Of a stretch of 64,000 bases of DNA, positions 7,408 to 16,098 are shown in pieces. The stretch lies in the NCBI GenBank assembly GCA_036389295.1, contig DASVQB010000030.1:37729-101728 (forward strand), given 5' to 3'. This stretch comes from AC-37 sp036389295 (lineage in GTDB: Bacteria > Actinomycetota > Thermoleophilia > Solirubrobacterales > Thermoleophilaceae). The notes beneath the pieces are model-generated. The model was not told the origin of the DNA and searched no databases. It worked only from the letters and a program-made list of their open reading frames with translations. How positions within the stretch are numbered: position 1 is the first letter of the stretch; each line of letters begins with the position of its first letter. A program made the translations under genes and the position numbers.

Positions 7408-7899
7408 GTGCCCGACGACGATAGCTCCGGCGGAACGGCCGAGGACGACAAGGAGCGCCGCGACCGCGAGCTGATGGAGCTCGTCAACGAGCTCCGCGTC
7501 GCCCTGACCGGCGTGCAGATCCTGTTCGCCTTCCTGCTCACGGTGCCGTTCTCCCAGCGGTTCGAGACGGTGACCCAGTTCCAGCGGCACCTCTACTTCG
7601 GGACGCTGCTGGCGGCGACGCTCGCCGTGCTCCTGATGATCGCCCCGACGGCGCGTCATCGGTGGCTCTTCCGCCAGCACGACAAGGAGTCGCTGCTGCT
7701 CGTCTCGAACCGCCTCTCGATCGCCGGCCTCGTCTTCCTGGCGATCGCGATGACCGGGGCGGTGATGCTGATCACCGACGTCATCTTCAAGGCGACGATG
7801 GTGACCGCCGTCGGAGCCGCGCTCGGCTGCCTGTTCGCGACGGTCTGGTTCGTCATCCCGATCGTCCGCCGCCTGGCGCACGGCGGGCGCGAGGACTGA
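7408..7899 (+). CDS. DUF6328 family membrane protein
   Basis: A 163-residue protein starting at the GTG at 7408, 11 bases after the glycosyltransferase stop. An acidic head of about 30 residues (PDDDSSGGTAEDDKERRDRELMELVNELRVAL) is followed by four predicted membrane segments, including VQILFAFLLTVPF, GTLLAATLAVLLMIAP, IAGLVFLAIAMTGAVMLI and a final segment near ATVWFVIPIV. The ELRVALTGVQILFAFLL core with RFETVTQFQRHLYF is the hallmark of DUF6328, a family of unknown function widespread in actinobacteria. Probably part of the same transcript as the LLM and glycosyltransferase genes. Confidence 0.8.
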   Translation: MPDDDSSGGTAEDDKERRDRELMELVNELRVALTGVQILFAFLLTVPFSQRFETVTQFQRHLYFGTLLAATLAVLLMIAPTARHRWLFRQHDKESLLLVSNRLSIAGLVFLAIAMTGAVMLITDVIFKATMVTAVGAALGCLFATVWFVIPIVRRLAHGGRED

Positions 7900-7960
7900 G
7901 CCGCCGACCCGCGCCGGCGCTACCCTCTGCGGCGCGTGCCCGTCAGCGGTCGCGCGCCGG

Positions 7961-8037
7961 TCCGGGGTAGCTCAATTAGGCAGAGCGAACGGCTGTTAAC
8001 CGTTAGGTTGTGGGTTCGAGTCCCACCCCCGGAGCCA
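7961..8037 (+). tRNA. tRNA-Asn (GTT)
   Basis: A full cloverleaf: acceptor TCCGGGG (7961-7967) paired with CCCCGGA (8027-8033), D arm GCTCAATTAGGCAGAGC, anticodon loop CTGTTAA with GTT, T arm GTGGGTTCGAGTCCCAC, then discriminator G and an encoded CCA (8035-8037). It lies between the DUF6328 gene and the convergent sigma factor gene. No duplicated 3' end was found nearby. Confidence 0.95.
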
Positions 8038-8068
8038 TCTGGTCGCGGCCCGCGGCGGGCCGGGTCCC

Positions 8069-9025
8069 CTAGTCCTCCTTGAGCTTCTGCGCCTCGCGGG
8101 AGTTCTTCAGCTTCGAGAGCGTCTTCGACTCGATCTGGCGGACGCGCTCGCGGGTCACGCCGACCTCGGAGCCGATCGCCTCGAGCGTCATGGGCTCGTC
8201 CGACGCCAGGCCGTAGCGCAGCTCGAGCACGCGGCGCTCGCGCCACTGGAGCGAGCGCAGGGCCGCCTCGAGGTCGCGCTGGCGGAGCTCCGAGGAGACC
8301 ACCTCGAGCGGGGCCTCGTCCTCGTCGCCCTCGATGAAGTCGGCGAGCCTCGTCTCGCCCTCGTCGGGCCCGACGGGCGTCTCGAGGGACACCGGCTCGC
8401 GGCCCAGCTCGAGGATCTCCTCGACCTGGTCGGGCGCCATCTCGACCTCGGCGGCGATCTCGTCCAGCGTCGGCTCGCGGTTCAGCCTCTGGCTCAGGGC
8501 GCGGCGCGCCCGCCCGACCCGGTTCATCCGCTCGACCATGTGGACGGGGATCCGGATCGTCCGCGACTGGTCGGCCAGCGCCCGCGTGATGCCCTGGCGG
8601 ATCCACCAAGTCGCGTATGTGGAGAACTTGAACCCGCGCCGCCAGTCGAACTTCTCGACCGCCCGGATCAGCCCGAGGTTGCCCTCCTGGATCAGGTCGA
8701 GCAGCGTCAGGCCGCGGCCGGAGTAGCGCTTCGCGATCGACACCACGAGCCGCAGGTTCGCCTCGATCAGCGCGTTCTTGGCCTCCATGTCGTTGGCCTC
8801 GACGCGCTTGGCCAGGCGGACCTCGTCCTCCTTGGTCAGGAGCCTGACCTTGCCGATCGACTTCAGGTAGCTGCGCACCGCGTCGTCCGCCCCGCCCTGG
8901 GGCTGGGCGGGCTTCAGGCCGGCCGTGACTACGCCGCCCTCGTCGAAGAGGTCGGCCACGCCGGCCGGCGAGCCGTTCCCGCTCTCGTCGGGCTCGTCCA
9001 GCCTGGCTGCGTCGGCGTCGGTCAC
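8069..9025 (-). CDS. rpoD: Primary-type RNA polymerase sigma-70 factor
   Basis: A 318-residue sigma factor. Region 1.2 is VRSYLKSIGKVRLLTKEDEVRLAKR; region 2 contains NLRLVVSIAKRYSGRGLTLLDLIQEGN and the −10 recognition/melting stretch FKFSTYATWWIRQGI; region 3 is PVHMVERMNR; region 4 ends in a helix-turn-helix for the −35 element (TLEAIGSEVGVTRERVRQIESKTLSKLKN). These near-consensus regions mark the RpoD/SigA or closely related group 2 class. The N-terminal acidic extension is only about 60 residues, far shorter than in mycobacterial SigA. The GTG at 9025 overlaps the dnaG stop by 4 bases (GTGA), so expression is coupled to primase, as in macromolecular-synthesis operons, though rpsU is absent. 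Confidence 0.9.
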   Translation of the reverse strand: MTDADAARLDEPDESGNGSPAGVADLFDEGGVVTAGLKPAQPQGGADDAVRSYLKSIGKVRLLTKEDEVRLAKRVEANDMEAKNALIEANLRLVVSIAKRYSGRGLTLLDLIQEGNLGLIRAVEKFDWRRGFKFSTYATWWIRQGITRALADQSRTIRIPVHMVERMNRVGRARRALSQRLNREPTLDEIAAEVEMAPDQVEEILELGREPVSLETPVGPDEGETRLADFIEGDEDEAPLEVVSSELRQRDLEAALRSLQWRERRVLELRYGLASDEPMTLEAIGSEVGVTRERVRQIESKTLSKLKNSREAQKLKED

Positions 9026-10791
9026 AGGGTCTGTCCCATCAGCTCGTCGATCTGGGCTCGCACTTCCTCGCGTGCAGGCCACAGCCTACGCTGCCGCTCG
9101 AAGTCCTCGTCGCGCATGGCGTGTCGAAGCTGGCGATCGATCCTCCGCAGCTCGAGCTGGAGGAACGTGAGGCGCAGACCCTCGGGCGACCCCAGGTTCT
9201 CGTCGCCGCGCATCGCGAGCTCGGTAACCAGCGCCGCCAGGGCGGGGTCGCCGTCGGGCAGCGCCGCCAGCGGGTCGTCGAAGTTGCGAACGAGGTGCGC
9301 CCGCGCGAGGCGCAGCAGACCCGAGGTGAAGTGCTCGTCGTCGAGCTGCTCGAGGTACTCCCGCCCGGCCTCGCCGCTCGCGAGGCACATGGCCAGGAAC
9401 GACCGCTCCGCGCGCGCGATCGCGTCGGCGGCGGACGCCGGCTCGGCGGCCGGCGCGCCGTCGTCGCGGCGCGGCTGAACCGGCCGCGGGGCGGGCGCGT
9501 CCGTGGTCACGTATTCGACGGGCACGTCGAGTCTGTCGGCAACGAAGGCGACGAGGTCGTCTCTTGTAGCGGAATTTGCGTCGAGGGCCCGGACCAGCGG
9601 CCTCACCGACTCGAGCGCGCGGTCCCGGCCGCGCGGCGTGGCGAGGTCGGCCCCCCGCACCACCCGGCGGGCCTCGAAGTCGGGGACGAGCCGCGCGCCG
9701 TCCAGCCGGCGCTCGAACCCCTCGGCCCCCTCCGCGGGCAGCAGCTCGGCGGGGTCGGCGCCCTCGGGCATCTCGACGACCCGCAGCTCCAGGTCGAGGT
9801 CGCGCGCGCCGCGCGCCGCCCGCAGCATCGCGTCCTGCCCGGAGCGGTCGGCGTCGAGCGCCAGGTAGACCGTGCCGTGCCTGCCGACGCGCTGGGAGAG
9901 CATCGTGAGCTGCTGCTGGGTGAGAGCGGTGCCCATGATCGCGACGCTCTCCGCTATCCCGTCCTGGTGCAGTGCAAGCACATCCGTATAGCCCTCTACG
10001 GCCACGACACGTCCCCTCTTGGCCGCCGGAGCTGCCGCCCGGTCGATTCCGAACAGCTGGCGACCCTTATGGTAGAGCTCGTTTTCCGAGGTGTTGAGAT
10101 ATTTCGGTCGCTGGCCCTCTCTCGATGAGCGCGCGCCGAACCCCCGCACCCGGCCCCGGTGGTCCGCCAGCGGGAACATGATCCGGGCCCGGAAGCGGTC
10201 GTAGACCCCGCCGTCGCGGCCGCGCTGCACGAGCCCCGCCGCCGCCAGCTCCTCGGGCCGGAAGCCGTCGCGCTGCGCGGCGGTCAGCAGCCGGTCCCAC
10301 GCGCTGGGCGAGTAGCCGACCCGGAAGTCGCGCAGCACCTGCTCGCCGAAGCCGCGCTCGGCCAGGTAGGCCCGCGCGCCCTCGGCCTCGGTCGACTCCC
10401 ACAGGAAGCGCTCGTAGAACGCCGCCGCGCGGTCGACCAGCCGCAGCAGCCGGTCGGTCCGCCGGCGGCGCTCCTCGGCCTCCGCGTCCTCGCGCTCGCG
10501 CTTCAGCTCGACCCCGTAGCGGTCGGCGAGCATCTCGATCGCCTCGCGGAAGTCGAGCCCCTCGGTCGACTCCACGAAGCGGATCGCGTCGCCGCCCTCC
10601 CCGCAGCCGAAGCAGTGGTAGAGCTTGTGCTCGGCGTCGACCGAGAACGACGGCGTCCGCTCGTCGTGGAACGGGCACAGGCCGGTCCACTTGGTGCCGA
10701 CGCGCCGCAGGTCGGTCCGCGTGCCGACCAGCTCGACCATGTCGATCGCCTCCTTCAGGCGTTCGATCGAGTCCTGCGTGTAGAGCGCCAT
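9022..10791 (-). CDS. dnaG: DNA primase DnaG
   Basis: A 589-residue primase that lays down RNA primers for replication. The N-terminal CHC2 zinc finger is visible as CPFHDERTPSFSV then HKLYHCFGCGEGGD (residues about 39-69), followed by the catalytic core (LADRYGVELKRE) and the TOPRIM domain with VVAVEGYTDVLALHQ and the acidic DAD motif in YLALDADRSGQDA. The C-terminal part (LAALVTELAMRGDENLGS) would contact DnaB helicase. Length is typical. It is located between a DsbA-like gene upstream (12-base gap) and the sigma factor, which it overlaps by 4 bases. Confidence 0.95.
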   Translation of the reverse strand: MALYTQDSIERLKEAIDMVELVGTRTDLRRVGTKWTGLCPFHDERTPSFSVDAEHKLYHCFGCGEGGDAIRFVESTEGLDFREAIEMLADRYGVELKREREDAEAEERRRRTDRLLRLVDRAAAFYERFLWESTEAEGARAYLAERGFGEQVLRDFRVGYSPSAWDRLLTAAQRDGFRPEELAAAGLVQRGRDGGVYDRFRARIMFPLADHRGRVRGFGARSSREGQRPKYLNTSENELYHKGRQLFGIDRAAAPAAKRGRVVAVEGYTDVLALHQDGIAESVAIMGTALTQQQLTMLSQRVGRHGTVYLALDADRSGQDAMLRAARGARDLDLELRVVEMPEGADPAELLPAEGAEGFERRLDGARLVPDFEARRVVRGADLATPRGRDRALESVRPLVRALDANSATRDDLVAFVADRLDVPVEYVTTDAPAPRPVQPRRDDGAPAAEPASAADAIARAERSFLAMCLASGEAGREYLEQLDDEHFTSGLLRLARAHLVRNFDDPLAALPDGDPALAALVTELAMRGDENLGSPEGLRLTFLQLELRRIDRQLRHAMRDEDFERQRRLWPAREEVRAQIDELMGQTL

Positions 10792-10803
10792 CGCCCCGGG
10801 AGG

Positions 10804-11535
10804 CTAGGGGGCGAGGGCCTCGTCCAGCGCGTCCGTGAACGCGCCGACCGAGAGCGAGCCGAAGTCGAGCCCCTCCGGCTCGCGGCCGGGCCGCATCAGG
10901 ACGAACGACGGCGTGGACTTCACGCCGAGCCGCTGCGCCTCCGCGGCCGCCTCCCTCAGCTCCGCCGTGACCGCCGGGTCGTCGCGCTCGGCGAGCGCCC
11001 GCCTCACGTCGAGGCCCGCGGCCGCCCCGACCCGCTCGAGGTAGTCGTCGGTGACCCAGCCCGCGTTCTCCGCCCCCTGGTTGCGGAACACGAGGTCCAC
11101 GAACTGCCACAGCCTGGCCTGGTGCCCGGCCGCGGCCGCCATCCGCGCCCCGCGCTCCGAGTCCGGCCCGAGGAACGCCAGGTTGCGGAACGCCATGCGC
11201 AGCCTGCCGGTGCGGACGTAGCGCATGACGAGCTCCGGCAGCACCTCGCGCGCATACTTCCCGCAGAACGGACACTGGACGTCCGCGAACTCCACCATCG
11301 TCACCCTCGCGCGCGGGCTGCCGAGCTCGATCCCGCGCTGCGGCAGCCCGGCGAACAGGGCGCGCGTCTCGGCCGCGCCCTCGGGCCGCCCGGTGGTCGT
11401 GCCCGCCTCGTCGCCTCCCGCCTGCCCGATCGCGATGGCGATCCCGGCGAGCACAGCCGCCACGATCGCCGTGGCCGAGACGAGCGCGAGCCGCCGCCGG
11501 CGCCGCTCGGCGAGCGCCTCGTCGCGCTCGCCCAT
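10804..11535 (-). CDS. Membrane-anchored DsbA-like thioredoxin-fold protein
   Basis: A 243-residue protein. A basic head (EALAERRRRRLALV) precedes a single membrane segment at about residues 18-37, so the rest is extracytoplasmic. The domain starts at about residue 67 (LGSPRARVTMVEFADVQCPFCGKYA) with a CPFC active site at Cys88-Cys91, then the inserted helical domain, and ends with the cis-proline loop STPSFVLMRPG. This is the DsbA/BdbD-type architecture used for disulfide formation in exported proteins. The ATG at 11535 shares its A with the stop of the preceding small gene (TGATG). Its redox partner (VKOR or DsbB) is not in the window. Confidence 0.85.
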   Translation of the reverse strand: MGERDEALAERRRRRLALVSATAIVAAVLAGIAIAIGQAGGDEAGTTTGRPEGAAETRALFAGLPQRGIELGSPRARVTMVEFADVQCPFCGKYAREVLPELVMRYVRTGRLRMAFRNLAFLGPDSERGARMAAAAGHQARLWQFVDLVFRNQGAENAGWVTDDYLERVGAAAGLDVRRALAERDDPAVTAELREAAAEAQRLGVKSTPSFVLMRPGREPEGLDFGSLSVGAFTDALDEALAP

Positions 11536-11705
11536 CAGGGCTCGCCGGGCCCGGCCTCGACCGGGCTCGCCTCCCCCTCCTCCGCCTCGCGCCGCCGGCG
11601 CCGCCGCTCGCTGACGACCACCACGGCCAGGATCGCGAACAGCGGTCCGAAGTAGATCCCGAAGTCGATCAGCCAGTGACCGCCCGTGGCGTGGGCGAGC
11701 GGCAC
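11535..11705 (-). CDS. Small single-pass membrane protein
   Basis: A 56-residue protein placed between dgt and the DsbA-like gene, starting at the GTG at 11705, 2 bases after the dgt stop. Residues about 10-33 (GHWLIDFGIYFGPLFAILAVVVV) form one membrane helix, followed by SERRRRRRE and an acidic tail. The gene is too short for family recognition. Its tight packing (TGATG junction to the DsbA-like gene) indicates it is translated. A helper for the neighbouring thiol protein is possible but only an inference from position. Confidence 0.6.
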   Translation of the reverse strand: MPLAHATGGHWLIDFGIYFGPLFAILAVVVVSERRRRRREAEEGEASPVEAGPGEP

Positions 11706-11707
11706 GC

Positions 11708-12715
11708 TCAGAACCCCCTGGGCAGCGACAGCTCGGCGAACGCCCTGACGGCGAAGCGGTCGGTCATTCCTGCAAGGTAGTCCACGACCCGCTCCGAGTC
11801 GCCGGCTCCGGGCACGATCGCGGGCGGCGGGTCCGCGGCGTGGTGGGCGAACAGCGCGCGCAGCATCCGCTCGATCCGGGGGTGCTCGCGCCGGGCGGCC
11901 GGCCCGAGGTAGACGCGGTCGAACATGAACGTCCGCAGCCGGTCCATCGCCGCGGCGGCCTCGGGGCCCTGCACCACGTCGTCGGCCTCCGCCGAGCGCT
12001 CGACCAGGTCGCGCACGAGCGTGTCGATCCGCTCCGACCCCGTGGCGCCCAGCACCGCGAGCTCCTCCGCCGGCAGCTCGTCGCGGTCGAGCGCGCCGGC
12101 GCGGATGGCGTCGTCGATGTCGTGGTTGATGTACGCGACGCGGTCGACCACCCGGACGATCCGCCCCTCGAGCGTGGCCGGTCGGTCGGGCCCCGTGTGC
12201 CGGAGGATGCCGTCGCGGACCTGCTCGGTGAGGTTGAGGCCGCGACCGTCGCGCTCCAGCAGCTCGACGACGCGCAGCGAGTGGCGGTTGTGCCGGAACC
12301 CGGTCCCGTAGCGCTCGCGGAGGCAGGCGTCCAGCACCGACTCGCCCACGTGCCCGAACGGCGGGTGGCCGAGGTCGTGCCCGAGCGCGATCGCCTCGGT
12401 GAGGTCCTCGTTCAGCGCCAGCGCGCGCGCCACCGTGCGCGCGATGCCGGCCGTCTCGAGCGTGTGCGTGAGCCGGGTCCGGTAGTGGTCGCCCTCGGGG
12501 GCGATGAACACCTGCGTCTTGTGCTTGAGGCGCCGGAACGCCTTCGAGTGGACGATCCGGTCGCGGTCGCGCTGGAACGGCGAGCGCATCGGCGAGTCCG
12601 GCTCCGCCGCGGCGCGCCGGGCCGGGTACGAGCGGGCGGCGAGCGGCGACAGCCACGCCTCCTCGGCCGCCTTCAGCCGGTCGTGGAAGCCGAGGGTGTG
12701 GACGGCGGTGGTCAC
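11708..12715 (-). CDS. dgt: Deoxyguanosinetriphosphate triphosphohydrolase (HD domain dNTPase)
   Basis: A 335-residue dNTP triphosphohydrolase that removes triphosphate from dNTPs and so affects nucleotide pools. The HD-domain metal ligands are visible: RTRLTHTLETAGIAR (H of the first pair), AIALGHDLGHPPFGHVGE (HD pair) and VAYINHDIDDA (the second D). The N-terminal SPFQRDRDRIVHSKAFRRLKHKTQVF segment is diagnostic of the dgt family. The GTG at 12715 was chosen because the protein then begins TTAVHTLGFHDRL. In mycobacteria dgt and dnaG are neighbours, and the same association is seen here with two small redox/membrane genes between them. Confidence 0.92.
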   Translation of the reverse strand: MTTAVHTLGFHDRLKAAEEAWLSPLAARSYPARRAAAEPDSPMRSPFQRDRDRIVHSKAFRRLKHKTQVFIAPEGDHYRTRLTHTLETAGIARTVARALALNEDLTEAIALGHDLGHPPFGHVGESVLDACLRERYGTGFRHNRHSLRVVELLERDGRGLNLTEQVRDGILRHTGPDRPATLEGRIVRVVDRVAYINHDIDDAIRAGALDRDELPAEELAVLGATGSERIDTLVRDLVERSAEADDVVQGPEAAAAMDRLRTFMFDRVYLGPAARREHPRIERMLRALFAHHAADPPPAIVPGAGDSERVVDYLAGMTDRFAVRAFAELSLPRGF

Positions 12716-12792
12716 GTGCGGCGATTGTCTCAGCCGCGGCGGCGGCGCACGCGGCGCCATCCGCCCGCGGCCCGGCCGCGACCGGGGCCGCC

Positions 12793-15438
12793 CTACCCGT
12801 GCCCGATCGCGGCCTGGGCGGCGGCCACCCGCGCGATCGGCACGCGGTAGGGCGAGCAGCTCACGTAGTCGAGCCCCGCCATGTGGAAGAAGTCGATCGA
12901 GTCGGGGTCGCCGCCGTGCTCGCCGCAGATGCCGAGCTTGAGGTGGGCCTTGGCCTCGCGGCCGGTCCAGGCCGCCAGCCGCACGAGCCACCCGACGCCC
13001 GGCTTGTCGATCGTCTCGAACGGGCTGCGGTCCACGATCCGCTCCTCCAGGTAGCGCGCGAGGAACCCGCTCTCGACGTCGTCGCGCGAGAACCCGATCG
13101 CCGTCTGGGTCAGGTCGTTCGTCCCGAACGAGAAGAAGTCCGCGACGGCCGCGATGCGGTCGGCGACGAAGCACGCGCGCGGCAGCTCGATCATCGTGCC
13201 GACCGACAGCTCGAGGTCGCGGGTCTCGTCCTCCTCCTCCACGACCCGCTCGACGAGCCGGCGCATCTGGCTCAGCTCCTGCTCGTACGCCACCAGCGGG
13301 ACCATGATCTCGAGGTGGGGCGCCCGGCCGCTGCGCTCCCGGACGGCCCGCGCCGCCCGGACGATCGCGTGCGCCTGCATCGCGTAGATCTCCGGGTGCA
13401 CGATCCCGAGCCGGCAGCCGCGGGTGCCCAGCATCGGGTTCGTCTCGTGCAGCACGTGGACGCGCTCCTGGGTGCGCTCGAGCTCCTCGAGGTCCGGCGA
13501 TCCCTCCGTTCGCGCGTGCTCGATCTGCTGGGCCAGCTCCTCGAGGTCCGGCAGGAACTCGTGGAGGGGCGGGTCGAGCAGGCGGATCGTCACCGGCAGC
13601 CCCGCCATCGTCTCGAACAGGCCCTCGAAGTCCTGCTGCTGGAGCGGCAGCAGCTCCGCGAGCGCGGCGCGGCGGTCCTCCTCGGACTCGGCCATGATCA
13701 TCGCCCGCATCTTGGGCTGGCGGTCGGCGGCCATGAACATGTGCTCGGTGCGGCAGAGGCCGATCCCCTCGGCCCCGAGCTCGCGCGCCTTCTCGGCGTC
13801 GGCGGGCGTGTCCGCGTTCGCGCGGACGCGCAGGCGGCGGACCTCGTCGGCCCAGCCCAGCACCCGCTCGAACCGCTCGTCGACCTCCGGCTCCACGAGC
13901 GGGACGTCGTCGGTGGTGATGATCCCCGCGCTGCCGTCGAGGGCGATCAGGTCGCCCTCGCGGAGCACGGTCCCGTTCACCCGCGCCTCGCCGTGGGCGA
14001 GGTCGATCTCGAGCTCGGACACGCCGCACACGCACGGCCGGCCCATGCCGCGGGCGACCAGCGCCGCGTGGCTCGCCTTGCCCCCCTCCGAGGTCACGAT
14101 CCCGCGGGCGGCGAAGAAGCCGGCCACGTCGTCGGCCTCCGTGAACGGGCGGACGAGCACCACCGCCCGGCCCGCCTCGGCGGCCTCGACCGCGTCCTCC
14201 GCGGAGAAGACGATCTCGCCCTTCGCGGCCCCCGGCGACGCGTTCACGCCGCGGGCGAGCACCGCGTACTCGGCCTCGCGCCCGAAGGTCGGGTGGAGCA
14301 GCGCGTCGAGCGCCCCCGCGTCGACCGTGCAGAGCGCCTCCTCGCGCGTGAGGAGGCCCTCCTCCACGGCGTCGACCGCGAACCGCACCGCCGCCTGCGC
14401 CGGGCGCTTGGCGTTGCGGGTCTGGAGCATGTAGAGGCGGTCCTCCTCCACGGTGAACTCGGTGTCCTGCATGTCGCGGTAGTGGGCCTCGAGCGTGCGC
14501 AGGATCTCCATCAGCTCGGCGTGCGCCTCGGGCATGACCTCGCGCAGCTCCGACAGGTCGAGCGGCGTCCGCACGCCGGACACCACGTCCTCGCCCTGGG
14601 CGTTGACGAGGAAGTCGCCCGACGGCTCGGGCGCGCCGGTCACCTCGTCGCGCGAGAACGCCACCCCCGAGCACGACCGCTCGCCGCGGTTCCCGAAGAC
14701 CATCTGCTGGACGTTCACCGCCGTGCCCCAGTCGTCCGGGATCCGGTTGATGCGCCGGTACTCGACCGCGCGCAGGCCCGTCCAGGAGTCGAACACGGCC
14801 CGGATCGCCTGGCGCAGCTGCTCGCGCGGGTCCTCGGGGAACGCCTCGCCGGTCTGCTCGCGGTAGAGCAGCTCGAAGCGGTCCGCGAGCGCGCGCAGGT
14901 CGCTCGCCGAGAGCTCGGTGTCGAGCTTCACGCCTGCGACCCGCTTGCGCTCGGCGATCGCCTCCTCGATCGCCTCGCCGGGCACGCCACGGCACACGTT
15001 CCCGAACATCTGGACGAACCGGCGGTACGAGTCCCGGGCGAAGCGCTCGTTCCCCGTCGAGCGGGCGAGCCCCTCCACCGAGCGGGCGTTCAGCCCCAGG
15101 TTGAGGACCGTGTCGAGCATCCCCGGCATCGACTCGCGCGCTCCCGAGCGGACCGACACGAGCAGCGGGTCGCCGGGGTCGCCCAGGCGCTTCCCGGCGC
15201 GCTCCTCGAGCCTGCCGAGCGCGTCGTCCACCTGCTCCTCGAGGCCCTCCGGCTCGACGCGGCCGGCGCGCATGTACTCGACGCACGCCTCCGTGGTGAT
15301 GGTGAAGCCGGCGGGGACGCGGTCGGGGCCGAGGACCCGCGTCATCTCGGCGACGTTCGCGCCCTTCCCCCCCAGCAGGTCGCGCATCTCGCGCGAGCCC
15401 TCGGAGAAGTCGTAGACGAGCTTCCGGCCGTCCCCCAC
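12793..15438 (-). CDS. ppdK: Pyruvate, phosphate dikinase
   Basis: An 881-residue enzyme, the usual length, interconverting pyruvate + ATP + Pi and phosphoenolpyruvate + AMP + PPi. The N-terminal ATP-grasp domain starts KLVYDFSEGS and DLLGGKGANVAEMTR. The phosphohistidine domain has GGKASHAALVARGMGRPCVCG with the swivelling catalytic His. The C-terminal TIM barrel binding PEP/pyruvate shows GIGLCRTEHMF, NPMLGTRGCRLG, FSFGTNDLTQTAIG and a final GICGEHGGDP. It provides a reversible glycolytic/gluconeogenic step. It is monocistronic, 77 bases downstream of the dgt start and divergent from the methyltransferase-like gene at 15486. Confidence 0.95.
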   Translation of the reverse strand: MGDGRKLVYDFSEGSREMRDLLGGKGANVAEMTRVLGPDRVPAGFTITTEACVEYMRAGRVEPEGLEEQVDDALGRLEERAGKRLGDPGDPLLVSVRSGARESMPGMLDTVLNLGLNARSVEGLARSTGNERFARDSYRRFVQMFGNVCRGVPGEAIEEAIAERKRVAGVKLDTELSASDLRALADRFELLYREQTGEAFPEDPREQLRQAIRAVFDSWTGLRAVEYRRINRIPDDWGTAVNVQQMVFGNRGERSCSGVAFSRDEVTGAPEPSGDFLVNAQGEDVVSGVRTPLDLSELREVMPEAHAELMEILRTLEAHYRDMQDTEFTVEEDRLYMLQTRNAKRPAQAAVRFAVDAVEEGLLTREEALCTVDAGALDALLHPTFGREAEYAVLARGVNASPGAAKGEIVFSAEDAVEAAEAGRAVVLVRPFTEADDVAGFFAARGIVTSEGGKASHAALVARGMGRPCVCGVSELEIDLAHGEARVNGTVLREGDLIALDGSAGIITTDDVPLVEPEVDERFERVLGWADEVRRLRVRANADTPADAEKARELGAEGIGLCRTEHMFMAADRQPKMRAMIMAESEEDRRAALAELLPLQQQDFEGLFETMAGLPVTIRLLDPPLHEFLPDLEELAQQIEHARTEGSPDLEELERTQERVHVLHETNPMLGTRGCRLGIVHPEIYAMQAHAIVRAARAVRERSGRAPHLEIMVPLVAYEQELSQMRRLVERVVEEEDETRDLELSVGTMIELPRACFVADRIAAVADFFSFGTNDLTQTAIGFSRDDVESGFLARYLEERIVDRSPFETIDKPGVGWLVRLAAWTGREAKAHLKLGICGEHGGDPDSIDFFHMAGLDYVSCSPYRVPIARVAAAQAAIGHG

Positions 15439-15485
15439 TTGGCGGCGATTCTATCCCCGGCGCGCGCTGCGTCAGACTGCCGGGC

Positions 15486-16097
15486 GTGGAGCCGGCGGAC
15501 CTCGCGGTGATCGTCTGGAGCTCGTTCGCCGTCCTCGGGATCGGCCTGCGGGCGGCGATCCAGTGGCGGCGGACCGGGACGACCGGGCTGCGCGGGCTGT
15601 CGGGCGAGCCCGGCTCGCTCGAGTGGCTCGGCGGCGTCCTGTTCGTGCTCGGGCTCGTGTTCGGCATCGCCGGGCCCGTGGCCCAGCAGGAGGGGACGGC
15701 CGACCCGATCGCCGCGCTCGACGGCCGCGCCGGCCACGTCGCCGGCGCCGTCCTCGCGGTCGGCGGCCTCGCGGCCACGCTCTACGCCCAGCTCGCGATG
15801 GGCCGCGAGTGGCGCATCGGCGTCGACCCGACCGAGCGGACCGGCCTCGTCACCGGCGGGCCGTTCGCGCTCGTCCGCAACCCGATCTACACGGCGATGC
15901 TGACGAGCGCGGTCGGGATCGCCCTGCTGGTCCCGAACCCCGTGACGCTCGCCGGCCTCGCGACCCTGGTCGCGGCGTTCGAGATGCAGACGCGGTTCGT
16001 CGAGGAGCCCCACCTCCGCCGCCTCCACGGCGACGCCTACCTCGCCTACGCCTCGCGCGTGGGCCGGTTCGTGCCCGGCCTCGGCCGGCTGAGCTGA
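15486..16097 (+). CDS. Isoprenylcysteine carboxylmethyltransferase-like membrane protein
   Basis: A 203-residue polytopic protein with about five membrane segments. Its C-terminal half carries the ICMT/PEMT-type signature: LVTGGPFALVRNPIYTAML, then FEMQTRFVEEPHLRRLHGDAYLAYASRVGRFVPG. The RNPIY and EEPxL...YxxY motifs form the SAM-binding and carboxylate-side residues in this family. Bacterial members methylate small or lipid substrates, mostly unknown, so no gene symbol is given. The 47-base gap to the divergent ppdK gene holds the promoters. Stop-to-stop it is almost touching recO (1-base gap, convergent). Confidence 0.85.
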   Translation: MEPADLAVIVWSSFAVLGIGLRAAIQWRRTGTTGLRGLSGEPGSLEWLGGVLFVLGLVFGIAGPVAQQEGTADPIAALDGRAGHVAGAVLAVGGLAATLYAQLAMGREWRIGVDPTERTGLVTGGPFALVRNPIYTAMLTSAVGIALLVPNPVTLAGLATLVAAFEMQTRFVEEPHLRRLHGDAYLAYASRVGRFVPGLGRLS

Positions 16098-16098
16098 G

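Noticed and set aside
12799..15510. 903-codon frame antisense to ppdK, and similar giant frames such as 44568-50057 on the plus strand
   Set aside because: Composition is His/Arg/Val/Leu-rich without domains, and all lie opposite well-supported genes; expected artefacts at this GC content.
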